Origin: an uncultured Pelagibacteraceae bacterium
GTDB lineage: Bacteria; Pseudomonadota; Alphaproteobacteria; Pelagibacterales; Pelagibacteraceae
Assembly: GCA_902581445.1 (NCBI GenBank)
Contig: CACHOG010000001.1
Location: 248,001-312,000 of the forward strand
Direction: 5' to 3'
Length of the DNA stretch: 64,000 nt
Shown here: in pieces, positions 23,408 to 32,487 of the stretch
Layout: each line of letters begins with the position of its first letter
Position numbering within the stretch: the first letter of the stretch is position 1
Program-made: the position numbers and the translations under genes
Notes under the pieces: model-generated
Databases searched by the model: none
Told to the model about the DNA's origin: nothing
The model's input: the letters and a program-made list of their open reading frames with translations, nothing else

Positions 23408-24634
23408 CTATTTTGTTTGAACTCCCGGCCAAGGTTCTGGCTTAGTTGGTATATTTTCTATTAAGCCCCGAACTATCTCGTTTTTTTTATCGTACATTGG
23501 TAGACTGCAAATTTCACCTTTATAAATTTTTCCATCTGAACACTTCACATCTATTACTGAGCTAGGTCCAAATTGATCATTATTTAAATGAATAATTGCA
23601 ACCCCACAAACTTGAAATGGTGACCATGTGCTTGATGTAACTTTTCCAATTACTTTGTTATTAGAAAAAATATTTTCACCTTTTAGAGCCACACTTTCTT
23701 TAACTCTAAGGCCCCATGTTCTACATTTTTTTTCAACATTCGATAAAGCTTTTTTTCCAATAAAATCTTTTTTATCTAAATCAACAAATTTACCAAGTCC
23801 AACAGAAAAAGGATTTGTATTCTTGTCAAAGTCTTGTCCTGCCGAAAGAAGACCTGCCTCTATTCTTCTTCCTCTAAAAGATGGTGTAGCTGTTAAAATC
23901 ATGCCTATCTTTTTTCCTTCAGATAGAATTAAATCACCAATTTTCTCAGCGTTATTTTCAGGTCTAAAGTAAATCTCCCATCCAAGTTCGTTTGTAAATC
24001 CAGTCCTGCTTATTATAATCTTTTCACTAAATATTGTTACTTCTTTGCAATCAAAATAGTTCCATTTTTCCACAATGTCTTCTTTTATTAATTTTGATAA
24101 CAACTCCATTGATTTGGGACCTTGTATTTGACTTATCCATACATTTGGATCAGATATTTTTACATTGTAACCTTCGGCATTCGCTTTGTACCATGAAAAA
24201 AGATCTCCATCAGCTTGAGCAAACCAAAATTTATTTTCTTCTAATCTTAATAATATTCCATCAGTTATCATTCCACCATCATGGTAACAAGCAAACTGAT
24301 AAGAACATCTACCAACTTTTATTTTTGAAATATTTCTAGGGAAAATTTTTTCTAAAAATTTCAAAGAGTCAGGACCTGATATTTCATAAGGATATTCTCC
24401 CGTATGTCTTAAAATTATTTCTTTTCTTGTTTTCCAATACATTTGATCAGGAGTTGCATTTGATAATTTTTCTGTAGTAAGTCGCCCAGCATAATGTGAA
24501 TACTCAGGGTCGTAAGGCAGTTCTTGATAGGTAAGAGGATGAATAGGGAGAGTTCTAGCTAACTCTACTTTATTTTCACCATTCAGTTTAGTTGGCTTTA
24601 TTGAAAACCTTACGTTTTTTAGGATATCGTGCAT
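23408..24634 (-). CDS. GcvT-fold aminomethyltransferase-like demethylase (second paralogue)
   Basis: A 408-residue GcvT/DmdA superfamily protein. An N-terminal extension of about 75 residues (PIHPLTYQELPYDPEYSHYAGR) precedes the domain core: ILRHTGEYPYEISGPDS, ITDGILLRL, ISQIQGPKSMELL, IISRTGFTNELGWEIYF, RIEAGLLSAGQDF and FIGKKALSN. The catalytic Asp seen in GcvT (ND-G at the folate pocket) is represented by ITDG. It is first in a minus-strand run ending with the thiolase, and its start faces the dppA gene across 116 bases. It probably transfers a methyl or methylene from an N- or O-methyl compound to folate; substrate unknown. Confidence 0.85.
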   Translation of the reverse strand: MHDILKNVRFSIKPTKLNGENKVELARTLPIHPLTYQELPYDPEYSHYAGRLTTEKLSNATPDQMYWKTRKEIILRHTGEYPYEISGPDSLKFLEKIFPRNISKIKVGRCSYQFACYHDGGMITDGILLRLEENKFWFAQADGDLFSWYKANAEGYNVKISDPNVWISQIQGPKSMELLSKLIKEDIVEKWNYFDCKEVTIFSEKIIISRTGFTNELGWEIYFRPENNAEKIGDLILSEGKKIGMILTATPSFRGRRIEAGLLSAGQDFDKNTNPFSVGLGKFVDLDKKDFIGKKALSNVEKKCRTWGLRVKESVALKGENIFSNNKVIGKVTSSTWSPFQVCGVAIIHLNNDQFGPSSVIDVKCSDGKIYKGEICSLPMYDKKNEIVRGLIENIPTKPEPWPGVQTK

Positions 24635-24678
24635 ATAATTTAATAACGATGATTATTAAACAACAAATGCCAATAAAA

Positions 24679-24705
24679 CAATAAAGTTTTCTTTATTGAT
24701 ATCAA
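24679..24705. promoter_or_regulatory. Palindromes in the divergent promoter region of the demethylase and dppA genes
   Basis: CAATAAAG (24679-24686), TTTT, CTTTATTG (24691-24698) is a perfect 8-bp inverted repeat, immediately followed by the palindrome TTGATATCAA (24696-24705). They sit midway between the two divergent starts (24634 and 24751) and are good candidates for a regulator-binding site controlling both operons together. Confidence 0.4.
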
Positions 24706-24750
24706 ACAAATGAATTGTTAACTTTATGCTTTAAAAAGAGGGGCAATTTT

Positions 24751-26241
24751 ATGAAACAAATATATAAAGTGATATCATTTTCATTGATATCTTTAATGTT
24801 GTCTTTTTCATTAGCGAATGCATCAAGCGGTGTCTTTAAATTATCGCATGATCTTGGTTTTGGAAAAGATACAAACCTTGATGCAATTACTAAAGGGCGT
24901 TTATTTCAAGTAGTTATAATGACTCAAAACCGTTTAGTAAGAAAAAATTTAAAAGGCAAAGTCACAGCATCATTAGCAACAAAATGGTCAGCAAATTCAG
25001 AAGCGAACGAGTGGACTTTTAATCTCCGTAAGGGAATAAAATTTCATGATGGTTCAGACTTTGATGCCGAAGATGTTAAATATTCATTAATGCGTGTTAA
25101 AGATCCTGATATTGGATCACCTGCGAAAAAAAGTATGAGCTCTGTTACAGATATTGAAGTAATAGATTCACATACAGTAAAAATGAAATTAAATACTTCA
25201 TTTGCAGATTTTCCATTATTATTAACTGATTATAGATTAAGAATGATACCTTCAGGTTCTGGAGATACTATTGGTCAAACCGGTATTGGAACTGGACCCT
25301 TTAAGGTAGCAACATTTGATCCTGAGGGAACGACTGTGCTTAAAGCAAACCCAAATTATTGGGAAGGTGCGCCAGGAGTTGCGGAAGTACATGTTATCGC
25401 AATACCTGATGGTGAAGCAAGAGTACAAGCTTTATTAACTGGTCAAATTGATATGAACAGATATGTACCATTTAGCCAAAAGAAAATTTTTGATGGTAAT
25501 AAAAAGTTTAATGTTTCAGTAGTACCAACAGGAAATTGGAGAGGTATGGTAATGAGAACAGATACTGCACCTTTTGATGATCCAAAAGTTAGAAAAGCTG
25601 TTAGACTTGCAGTCGATAGACAAGAGCTTGTTGATTTAGTAATGGGTGGAGCAGCCACAGTATCTTGCGATACACCAGTTGCACCATCAGATCAATATCG
25701 ATTAAAAATGAAGTGTCCTCAAGACATTAAGAAAGCGAAAAAACTTCTTAATGAAGCAGGATACCCAGACGGGTTTGATATGGTAATTCACGTTTCTACT
25801 AAAGAACCTACTTGGCCAACGATTGGTGAAGTATTACAACAACAATTAGCTAAAGCTGGTATTAAAGCTGAAGTTAAAATGACACCTTCAAAAAGTTATT
25901 GGAAAGAAACATGGATGAAAAAGCCAGTTGCAATGACTCGTTGGAATGAAAGACCTGCAGATAGTATTCTGCATGAAGCGTATCATAGTGGTGCAAAATG
26001 GAATGAATCATTCTTTAAAAATGCAGCATTTGATAAAAATCTTTCTGATGCAAGAGGTGAACTTAACTTTAGCAAACGAAAAAAAGCTTATCAAAATGCA
26101 CAAAAAACTTTATGGGAAGAGTCTGGTACGATGATTCCATATCACGTATCAAAACTAGTCATTACTTCATCAAGAGTTAAAAATTTAGATGATGTAGAGG
26201 TTTTTTCTGTACGTTGGCATAAGCTTAAAGTAACAGATTAA
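24751..26241 (+). CDS. Dipeptide/oligopeptide-type ABC transporter substrate-binding protein (DppA/OppA family)
   Basis: A periplasmic SBP_bac_5 protein of 496 residues from the ATG at 24751, which has an AGAGGGG ribosome-binding site 8 bases upstream; an in-frame ATG at 24715 lacks one. The signal peptide ends at LANA. Family motifs are TASLATKWS...WTFNLRKGIKFHDGSDFDAEDVKYS (only the parts WTFNLRKGIKFHDG and AEDVKYS are quoted as diagnostic), GTGPFKV, NYWEG, RGMVMRTDTAPFDDPKVRKAV and KKLLNEAGYPDG. Members bind peptides, nickel, glutathione or opines. No specificity can be read, but the divergent catabolic operon suggests a matched substrate. A hairpin follows the stop. Confidence 0.92.
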   Translation: MKQIYKVISFSLISLMLSFSLANASSGVFKLSHDLGFGKDTNLDAITKGRLFQVVIMTQNRLVRKNLKGKVTASLATKWSANSEANEWTFNLRKGIKFHDGSDFDAEDVKYSLMRVKDPDIGSPAKKSMSSVTDIEVIDSHTVKMKLNTSFADFPLLLTDYRLRMIPSGSGDTIGQTGIGTGPFKVATFDPEGTTVLKANPNYWEGAPGVAEVHVIAIPDGEARVQALLTGQIDMNRYVPFSQKKIFDGNKKFNVSVVPTGNWRGMVMRTDTAPFDDPKVRKAVRLAVDRQELVDLVMGGAATVSCDTPVAPSDQYRLKMKCPQDIKKAKKLLNEAGYPDGFDMVIHVSTKEPTWPTIGEVLQQQLAKAGIKAEVKMTPSKSYWKETWMKKPVAMTRWNERPADSILHEAYHSGAKWNESFFKNAAFDKNLSDARGELNFSKRKKAYQNAQKTLWEESGTMIPYHVSKLVITSSRVKNLDDVEVFSVRWHKLKVTD

Positions 26242-26254
26242 TACAAAAATCTTT

Positions 26255-26284
26255 TTTTACAGGCCTTTAATTAGGCCTGTAAAA
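26255..26284 (+). terminator. Hairpin (attenuator) between dppA-like and dppB-like genes
   Basis: A perfect 12-bp stem, TTTTACAGGCCT (26255-26266) and AGGCCTGTAAAA (26273-26284), loop TTAATT, followed by TCCTTTTC. It lies 13 bases after the binding-protein stop. The weak T-tract suggests partial termination or protection of the upstream mRNA, keeping binding-protein expression above that of the permeases, as at potD. Confidence 0.8.
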
Positions 26285-26335
26285 TCCTTTTCATTTAATA
26301 TAAATATTGTTTAACAGAAGCTTTACAATTTTATT

Positions 26336-27292
26336 ATGTTAATTTTAGTTCTAAAAAGAATTCTTCTTGGGTTAATTACCCTATTTATTGTATCTTTGAT
26401 CACTTTCGTTGGAGTCGAAGTTTTACCGGGTGATGCCTGCACAACTTATCTAGAACGGGAGGCTTATGGTGCTGCACTTGAAGCATGCTACAAAAGGCTG
26501 GGGTTAGATATACCTGCATATGAGAGATATGTTAGTTGGGCTATAGGAGTAATACAAGGTGACTTTGGTTATTCATTAAGTGGTGAAATGAAAATCAATG
26601 ATGTCCTTGGTCCGAGAGTAAAAAATTCTTTAGTACTTGCTTCTGCATCTATTTTGATTGGAATTCCAATTGCCTTACTATTAGGAATAATCACTGCATT
26701 ATGGAGAGATAAAATGCCAGATATTATAATTTCAACATTCACTATTTTTTCTATGACGATTCCAGAATTCATCAGTGCTACTTTATTAATATTAATTGTT
26801 GCAATTTGGCTGGAGTGGCTTCCAGGAATAGTAATTGTTCCAACAGGAGCGTCTGTATCTGAGCTTTTACCAAACATAATTCTACCTGTTATTGCAATAT
26901 CAATGATTATGACCGCCCACATGGCAAGAATGGTCAGATCAAGTGTTATTCAAGTTATGGCATCGGACTATGTTCAAATGGCAATTCTAAAGGGTGTTCC
27001 TTACTGGAAAATGGTGTTTAAACATGTTTTACCAAACGCTTTATTGCCAGCAATAAATGTAGTTGCGCTTACTATTGCTTGGTTATTAGGTGGAGTAGTT
27101 GTTACAGAAGTAGTATTTAATTACCCTGGATTAGGTAGATTGGTAATTGAGTCTATTTCAAATAGAGATTTGCCTGTTGTTCAGGCTTTAGCAATTATAT
27201 TAGCCTCAATTTATGTAATAATAAATCTCATCGCAGATTTATTGACTTTAATGTTAAATCCAAGATTAAAATCCTTACAAATTAAAAAATGA
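26336..27292 (+). CDS. dppB: Dipeptide-type ABC transporter permease DppB
   Basis: A 318-residue permease with six predicted helices. The DppB/OppB N-terminus (LLGLITLFIVSLITFVGVEVLPGD) carries the usual PGD motif, and the coupling loop is ASDYVQMAILKGVPYWKMVFKHVLPNAL, of which AILKGVPYWKM is the EAA-like core (about residues 220-230). The extracytoplasmic region between helices 1 and 2 contains three cysteines. It overlaps dppC by four bases (ATGA), indicating translational coupling. Confidence 0.92.
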   Translation: MLILVLKRILLGLITLFIVSLITFVGVEVLPGDACTTYLEREAYGAALEACYKRLGLDIPAYERYVSWAIGVIQGDFGYSLSGEMKINDVLGPRVKNSLVLASASILIGIPIALLLGIITALWRDKMPDIIISTFTIFSMTIPEFISATLLILIVAIWLEWLPGIVIVPTGASVSELLPNIILPVIAISMIMTAHMARMVRSSVIQVMASDYVQMAILKGVPYWKMVFKHVLPNALLPAINVVALTIAWLLGGVVVTEVVFNYPGLGRLVIESISNRDLPVVQALAIILASIYVIINLIADLLTLMLNPRLKSLQIKK

Positions 27293-28179
27293 CTTTAGTT
27301 ATTAAACAAGAAAAACCTAAAAGCACATTTTCTAAAATAGTGGAAATTATTTCAACTATGGCCTCAAGGCCGTCTGGATTAATTGGTTTAATAATTCTAG
27401 TTTTTCATGTCACACTAGCCATCACAAGTCCTCTATATGCACCCCATGATTACAAGGCTATTGATCCATCTTTAATGTTACAAGCACCTTCTTCCGAGTA
27501 TTGGTTTGGTACAGATAGTCTTGGAAGAGATGTTTTTACAAGAACTATACTTGGAGGCAGAACTGCACTAACGGTAACTTTTTTTGGATCTTTAATTGCT
27601 TTGCTATGGGGAGGTGCGCTAGGAATTTTTTGTGGATTGGTTGGTGGAAAGATAGATGACGTAGTTATGAGAATAATTGATGCTTTTCTCTCTATTCCCT
27701 GGATACTTGCGATGCTTTTAATAGTTTCACTTTTAGGTACGTCAACAATTGTTTTGATACCAGCTTTAGGCTTTTTTTATGGAAAAGGAATTGTAAGAGT
27801 AGCAAGAGCAGCAACACATGATGTAATAGCAAAAGACTTTATTGTTTCAGCAAGAGCTAGAGGTCATGGTAATTTTTCAATTATTTGGAATGAAATATTA
27901 CCCAATGTAAGAGATGCAATTATGGTCGAGGGTGCAATGAGATGGTCATGGATGTTACTTGGTTTTAGTTCATTATCCTTCTTAGGTTTTGGTGTGAGCC
28001 CTCCAACTCCAGATTGGGGATTGATGATATCTAATGCAAGAGGCTTAATGTCTTTTGCGTATTGGGCAGTACTTGCACCGATATTTGGATTAAGTTCACT
28101 TATAATAGGTATAAATCTAACTGCAGATGCTTTTGCAAAAGCATTAGGTATTGATAGGTCTACAAAAGCACCAGTTTAA
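27289..28179 (+). CDS. dppC: Dipeptide-type ABC transporter permease DppC
   Basis: A 296-residue permease. Features of the DppC/OppC group are the N-terminal cytoplasmic helix, ITSPLYAPHDYKAIDP, the strongly conserved WFGTDSLGRDVFTR (about residues 68-81) and the coupling loop SARARGHGNFSIIWNEILPN (core ARARGHGNFSI). GFSSLSFLGFGVSPPTPDWG, near the C-terminus, is another DppC hallmark. It forms the channel with DppB. The stop is followed one base later by the ATG of the fused ATPase gene. Confidence 0.93.
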   Translation: MTLVIKQEKPKSTFSKIVEIISTMASRPSGLIGLIILVFHVTLAITSPLYAPHDYKAIDPSLMLQAPSSEYWFGTDSLGRDVFTRTILGGRTALTVTFFGSLIALLWGGALGIFCGLVGGKIDDVVMRIIDAFLSIPWILAMLLIVSLLGTSTIVLIPALGFFYGKGIVRVARAATHDVIAKDFIVSARARGHGNFSIIWNEILPNVRDAIMVEGAMRWSWMLLGFSSLSFLGFGVSPPTPDWGLMISNARGLMSFAYWAVLAPIFGLSSLIIGINLTADAFAKALGIDRSTKAPV

Positions 28180-28180
28180 T

Positions 28181-30214
28181 ATGCAACAAGTTGTACAAGA
28201 AATAAAAAATTTATCTATTGGTTTTACCAGTAAAAAAGGGGAACAAATTTCAATTTTAAAAAATATTAGTACCACAATTAATAAAGGTGAAACAGTCGGT
28301 ATAGTAGGAGAGTCTGGTTCAGGAAAAAGTACTCTCGCATTAGCAATGATGGGATATGTTAAGCATGGTTTATTTACAATCTCTGGAGAATGTATTTATC
28401 AGTCTAATGATATTTTAAAAATGAAAAACAGAGAATTAGAAAATATTCGAGGAAGAAAAATAGCAATGATACCACAGAATGCTGGGCAGTCTTTAACACC
28501 AAATTTAAAAATTGGTTATCAAATTGACGAAGCATTAAGATTACATACAAATTTTCAAAAGGAAGATAGAGATGTAAAAATTTCGGAGTTATTAAATAAA
28601 GTTAGGTTGCCTTCTCCAGAGACAATTGCAAAAAGATATCCCCATGAACTTTCTGGAGGTCAACAACAAAGAGTTGCAGTTGCAATGGCTTTAGCTGGGA
28701 GCCCAGATCTTTTATTATTAGATGAGCCAACTACAGGGCTGGATGTTACAACTCAGGCTCACGTTTTAGAGCTATTGAACTTTATAGCAAAGGATACAGG
28801 TACATCAATGGTTTATGTAAGTCATGATTTAGGAGCTATAGCGCAGGTAAGCGATAGAGTAATTGTAATGTATTCTGGTGAAATTGTTTTAGACGGACCG
28901 GTAAAGACTATATTAAAAAATCCAATTCATCCATATACTTATGGATTATTAAAATCTATACCAAAATTAACTTTATCTGGACTTCCCAATTCAATGTCAG
29001 GTAGCCAGCCACAACCTGGAACAATAAAAGAAGGATGTAGTTTTTACGATAGATGTGAGTTTGCTGAAGATAAATGTAAAATAAACTCACCAGAGTTAGA
29101 ATTTGTTAGTGAGTTAAATTCAAGTGTTAGATGTTTTAACCACAAAAAACTTCATAAAAAGAAGGACGAGGATACAAAATCTTCAAAAAAAGTATTACGA
29201 AAATTAACCAAAAATGAAATTTTAGATATATCTTCTGTTTCAATTAGTTATGCAAAACAAAAATTCATAGAACAATTACTAAATAAAATTGATGACACAA
29301 ATCCAACAGTTAAAGACATAAATATAAAAATTGATAAAGGCGAAACATTGGCACTTGTGGGTGAGTCCGGGAGTGGAAAGTCAACTATTCTTAAATCTAT
29401 CGCAGGACTTATCAAAGCAAAAGATGGGATAATTAAATTTGATAAAAATAAAATTTTATCAAATGATCTAAAAAAAAGAGATGCAAATTACCTAAGAGCA
29501 ATACAATTGATTTTTCAAAATCCTGATGAATCATTAAATCCAAATCACACAGTTGAGGAAATTGTATCACAACCTCTTAAACTATATTTTGGTCTTAGTG
29601 GAAATGAACTTAAACAAAAAATTATAGAAGTTTTAAAAAAAGTAAGATTAGGTGAGTTTTATCTTACAAGGTATCCACGACAATTGTCAGGAGGTGAAAA
29701 GCAAAGAGTAGCTGTAGCAAGAGCTTTTGCCGCAAAACCAGATATAATTCTATGTGATGAGGTAACCTCAGCGCTTGATGTTTCCGTTCAAGCAGCAGTC
29801 TTGAATTTACTTCAGGAATTGAAAGTAGATTTTGGCACTACATATATTTTTGTCTCACATGATCTTGCAGTTGTAAAAGCAATAAGTGACAGGGTTGCAG
29901 TTTTGTATCAGGGAAGATTATGTGAAATTGGTCCATCTGAAAGCGTATATAAATTTCCTTCGCACCCTTATACTGAGGTCCTTCTAGGAGCAGTGTTAGA
30001 ACCAGACCCAGATATTAAACCGAAGTTAGTTGCAGAAGATATTGTAGAAGAAAAACCACCCGAAAAAGGATGCTCATTCCAAGGAAGATGTCCTAGATTA
30101 TTAGGTCAAATTTGTAAAACAGATGTTCCACCATGGCAAATAGATGAAAATGGAAATGCAATCCGGTGCCATATAAAAATTAATGATTTAAAAAATCAGC
30201 AAATTTCAAATTGA
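28181..30214 (+). CDS. Fused dipeptide ABC transporter ATPase (DppD-DppF)
   Basis: A 677-residue fusion of two ATPases, from the ATG at 28181; the longer start at 28151 would overlap dppC by 29 bases. First domain: Walker A GESGSGKS (43-50), signature HELSGGQQQRV (about 155-165), Walker B LLLLDEPTTGLD. Second: GESGSGKS (about 394-401), QLSGGEKQRV, IILCDEVTSALD; Pro of the usual DEP is Val here. Each half ends with the cysteine-rich OppD/F C-terminal motif (GCSFYDRCEF...VRCF and GCSFQGRCPR...IRCH), linked by a Lys-rich stretch near 325-345. The fusion guarantees a 1:1 heterodimer beneath DppB/C. Confidence 0.92.
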   Translation: MQQVVQEIKNLSIGFTSKKGEQISILKNISTTINKGETVGIVGESGSGKSTLALAMMGYVKHGLFTISGECIYQSNDILKMKNRELENIRGRKIAMIPQNAGQSLTPNLKIGYQIDEALRLHTNFQKEDRDVKISELLNKVRLPSPETIAKRYPHELSGGQQQRVAVAMALAGSPDLLLLDEPTTGLDVTTQAHVLELLNFIAKDTGTSMVYVSHDLGAIAQVSDRVIVMYSGEIVLDGPVKTILKNPIHPYTYGLLKSIPKLTLSGLPNSMSGSQPQPGTIKEGCSFYDRCEFAEDKCKINSPELEFVSELNSSVRCFNHKKLHKKKDEDTKSSKKVLRKLTKNEILDISSVSISYAKQKFIEQLLNKIDDTNPTVKDINIKIDKGETLALVGESGSGKSTILKSIAGLIKAKDGIIKFDKNKILSNDLKKRDANYLRAIQLIFQNPDESLNPNHTVEEIVSQPLKLYFGLSGNELKQKIIEVLKKVRLGEFYLTRYPRQLSGGEKQRVAVARAFAAKPDIILCDEVTSALDVSVQAAVLNLLQELKVDFGTTYIFVSHDLAVVKAISDRVAVLYQGRLCEIGPSESVYKFPSHPYTEVLLGAVLEPDPDIKPKLVAEDIVEEKPPEKGCSFQGRCPRLLGQICKTDVPPWQIDENGNAIRCHIKINDLKNQQISN

Positions 30215-30264
30215 TACAATTTTTTTATTTCATGAAACAATTAAATTTAATATAAAATTGACAC

Positions 30265-32487
30265 ATGAAAATAAATAAAGTTGTTGTTATTGGCTCTGGA
30301 ACGATGGGAAGCGGTATTGCTGCACATCTTTGTAATGCCAATGTTCCTGTCACCTTATTAGATCTGACAACAGAAATTAGTCAAAAAGCAAAAGAAAGGA
30401 TTCAAAAATCAAGACCACCCCTGCTAATTGATAAATCAAAAATTGATGGTATCAATGTTGGAAATATTAATGATGATTTTAAAGAAGTGGCTGATGCAGA
30501 CTGGATTGTCGAGGCTGTTGTAGAAAGAATTGATATTAAACACAATATTTATAAAAAAATATTTGATACAAGAAAAAAAAACACCATCGTATCCTCAAAT
30601 ACATCCTCTATACCTATTAGCGTTTTATCTGAAAAATTATCAGATGAAGATAAAAAAGACTTTTGTATTACCCATTTTTTTAATCCTGTGAGATACATGG
30701 GTCTTTTAGAGATTGTAAAAAGTAAAAGTTCGGATTTAGAAAAAATAAATTATCTTAAAAATTTTTGCGAACATGAGCTTGGCAAAGGAGCTATTATTTG
30801 TAACGACACACCTGGATTTTTGGGAAATAGAATTGGTGTATTTGCTATGCAAGTAGCAATGACAGAAGCATTTAAAATGAATTTATCTATTGAGGAAGCA
30901 GATGCAATTTTCGGTAGACCAATGGGAATTCCAAAAACAGGTGTGTTTGGACTTTATGATTTAATTGGTATTGATTTAATGTCAGACGTTTTAAAAAGTT
31001 TTATAAAGGAATTACCTGAAAATGATCCATTTCAGAAAGTTGCAAAAGAAATTCCATTAATCACAAAACTAATTAAAGATGGATACACTGGGAGAAAAGG
31101 TAAAGGTGGTTTCTATAGAATGAACAAACAAGAAAATAAAAAAATATTAGAGGCTATAAATTTGCAAACAGGAGAATACTCAACATCTAAAAAAATTGAA
31201 TTAGGAATAGAAAAAGTAGATTTAAATTTGTTAATAAACAGGAAAGATAAATTTGGTGAGTATGCCTGGTCAGTAATTTCACAAATCATAAAATACTCAT
31301 CTTCTTTAGTTCCTGGTATTACAGATAAATTTAATGATATCGATGAAGCTATGAGGCTTGGTTTTAACTGGTCAATGGGACCCTTTGAAATGTTAAAATC
31401 GATTGGGGTTAAAAAATTTTTTGATAGAGTAGGAGATGTTAAAGGAAACTCTTTCCTAGAAAATTTATCTAAAACAAAAGATGAAAATTTTTATGGTCAA
31501 AGACAGCTTTATACAGATATTGAAACTCTGGGTAAAATTAAACCAAAAGCAATTAAAATCGATAAAAACAAATCGGCTGATATATTTAGATTTAAGGATT
31601 TCAATATTGTTGAATTTACCACTAAAGCTTGTGCTTTAGATTATGACTCAATGGATGCATTAAAAAACGCTACTGATAAACCTTTAATTATAATTAATGA
31701 GAGTATGCAATTTTCAGCAGGAGTTAATTTAAAATACACAATGGAATTTGTGGAAAAAGGAAACTTTAAATCTATAGAAAAGTTTATAAAATATTTTCAG
31801 CAAACTTGTAAGCATTTAAAGTATTCTAAATATCCAGTAATATCTGCTCCATCCGGTTTAGTTTTAGGCGGAGGAGAAGAGGTAGCAATTCAATCTAATT
31901 TTGTAGTTTCACATACAAATATAGTAATGGGACTAGTTGAAACTGGAGTTGGTGTAGTACCAGCTGGCGGCGGATGTAAGGAAGTTTTATGGAGATGGTC
32001 GCAAACAGATGAAGCAAAGAAAGACCCAGATTATGCTCCTCTTCAAGTTTTTAATATTATTGGTTATGCTAAAACAGCAACTTCAACCGTAGAGGCTTTG
32101 CCATTAAAATTCTTAAGACCTGAGGATAAAAAAGTTATGAATAGAAATAGTCTTTTTGAAGAAGCAAAAAAACTATTAGAGGAAAATAAAAATTTTCAAC
32201 CGCCAAAAGAATGTACGTTTAAACTTTCAGGCAAACCTTTAAAAGATAAAATGATAGAATCCTTAGAGAAGCTTTATAATGATAAAATTATTTTGGATCA
32301 CGGATTTAAAGTTGGAGAAGAATTAGCAAATGTCTTAAGCGGAGGAGATACAACAATAGATAAACAGCTTAGTGAAGATGATCTTTATAATCTTGAACTT
32401 GAAGCTTTTATGAGACTTATACAAACTGAAAAAACACAACAAAGAATTAAACACACACTTGCAACTGGAAAACCATTAATCAATTAA
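30265..32487 (+). CDS. 3-hydroxyacyl-CoA dehydrogenase/enoyl-CoA hydratase fusion (FadB/FadJ-like, dehydrogenase first)
   Basis: A 740-residue beta-oxidation enzyme. Residues 1-290: NAD-binding 3HCDH_N with GSGTMGSG (10-17), the catalytic region SNTSSIPIS, THFFNPVRYM (His) and TPGFLGNRIG. Then a second 3HCDH domain (about 320-410) and, at about 445-600, a crotonase domain with SAGVNLKYT, GLVLGGGEEVA and GLVETGVGVVPAGGG (catalytic Glu). This order is the reverse of E. coli FadB but common in alphaproteobacteria. It makes 3-ketoacyl-CoA for thiolase. It follows the Dpp-type transporter by 50 bases; its 3' end overlaps the convergent cyclophilin gene by 12 bases. Confidence 0.92.
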   Translation: MKINKVVVIGSGTMGSGIAAHLCNANVPVTLLDLTTEISQKAKERIQKSRPPLLIDKSKIDGINVGNINDDFKEVADADWIVEAVVERIDIKHNIYKKIFDTRKKNTIVSSNTSSIPISVLSEKLSDEDKKDFCITHFFNPVRYMGLLEIVKSKSSDLEKINYLKNFCEHELGKGAIICNDTPGFLGNRIGVFAMQVAMTEAFKMNLSIEEADAIFGRPMGIPKTGVFGLYDLIGIDLMSDVLKSFIKELPENDPFQKVAKEIPLITKLIKDGYTGRKGKGGFYRMNKQENKKILEAINLQTGEYSTSKKIELGIEKVDLNLLINRKDKFGEYAWSVISQIIKYSSSLVPGITDKFNDIDEAMRLGFNWSMGPFEMLKSIGVKKFFDRVGDVKGNSFLENLSKTKDENFYGQRQLYTDIETLGKIKPKAIKIDKNKSADIFRFKDFNIVEFTTKACALDYDSMDALKNATDKPLIIINESMQFSAGVNLKYTMEFVEKGNFKSIEKFIKYFQQTCKHLKYSKYPVISAPSGLVLGGGEEVAIQSNFVVSHTNIVMGLVETGVGVVPAGGGCKEVLWRWSQTDEAKKDPDYAPLQVFNIIGYAKTATSTVEALPLKFLRPEDKKVMNRNSLFEEAKKLLEENKNFQPPKECTFKLSGKPLKDKMIESLEKLYNDKIILDHGFKVGEELANVLSGGDTTIDKQLSEDDLYNLELEAFMRLIQTEKTQQRIKHTLATGKPLIN

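Noticed and set aside
24715-24750. Longer start of the DppA-like binding protein
   Set aside because: The ATG at 24715 has no ribosome-binding site and would add residues before the signal peptide; the ATG at 24751 has AGAGGGG upstream.
28151-28180. Longer start of the fused ATPase
   Set aside because: It would overlap dppC by 29 bases and adds residues not typical for DppD; the ATG at 28181 comes directly after the dppC stop.
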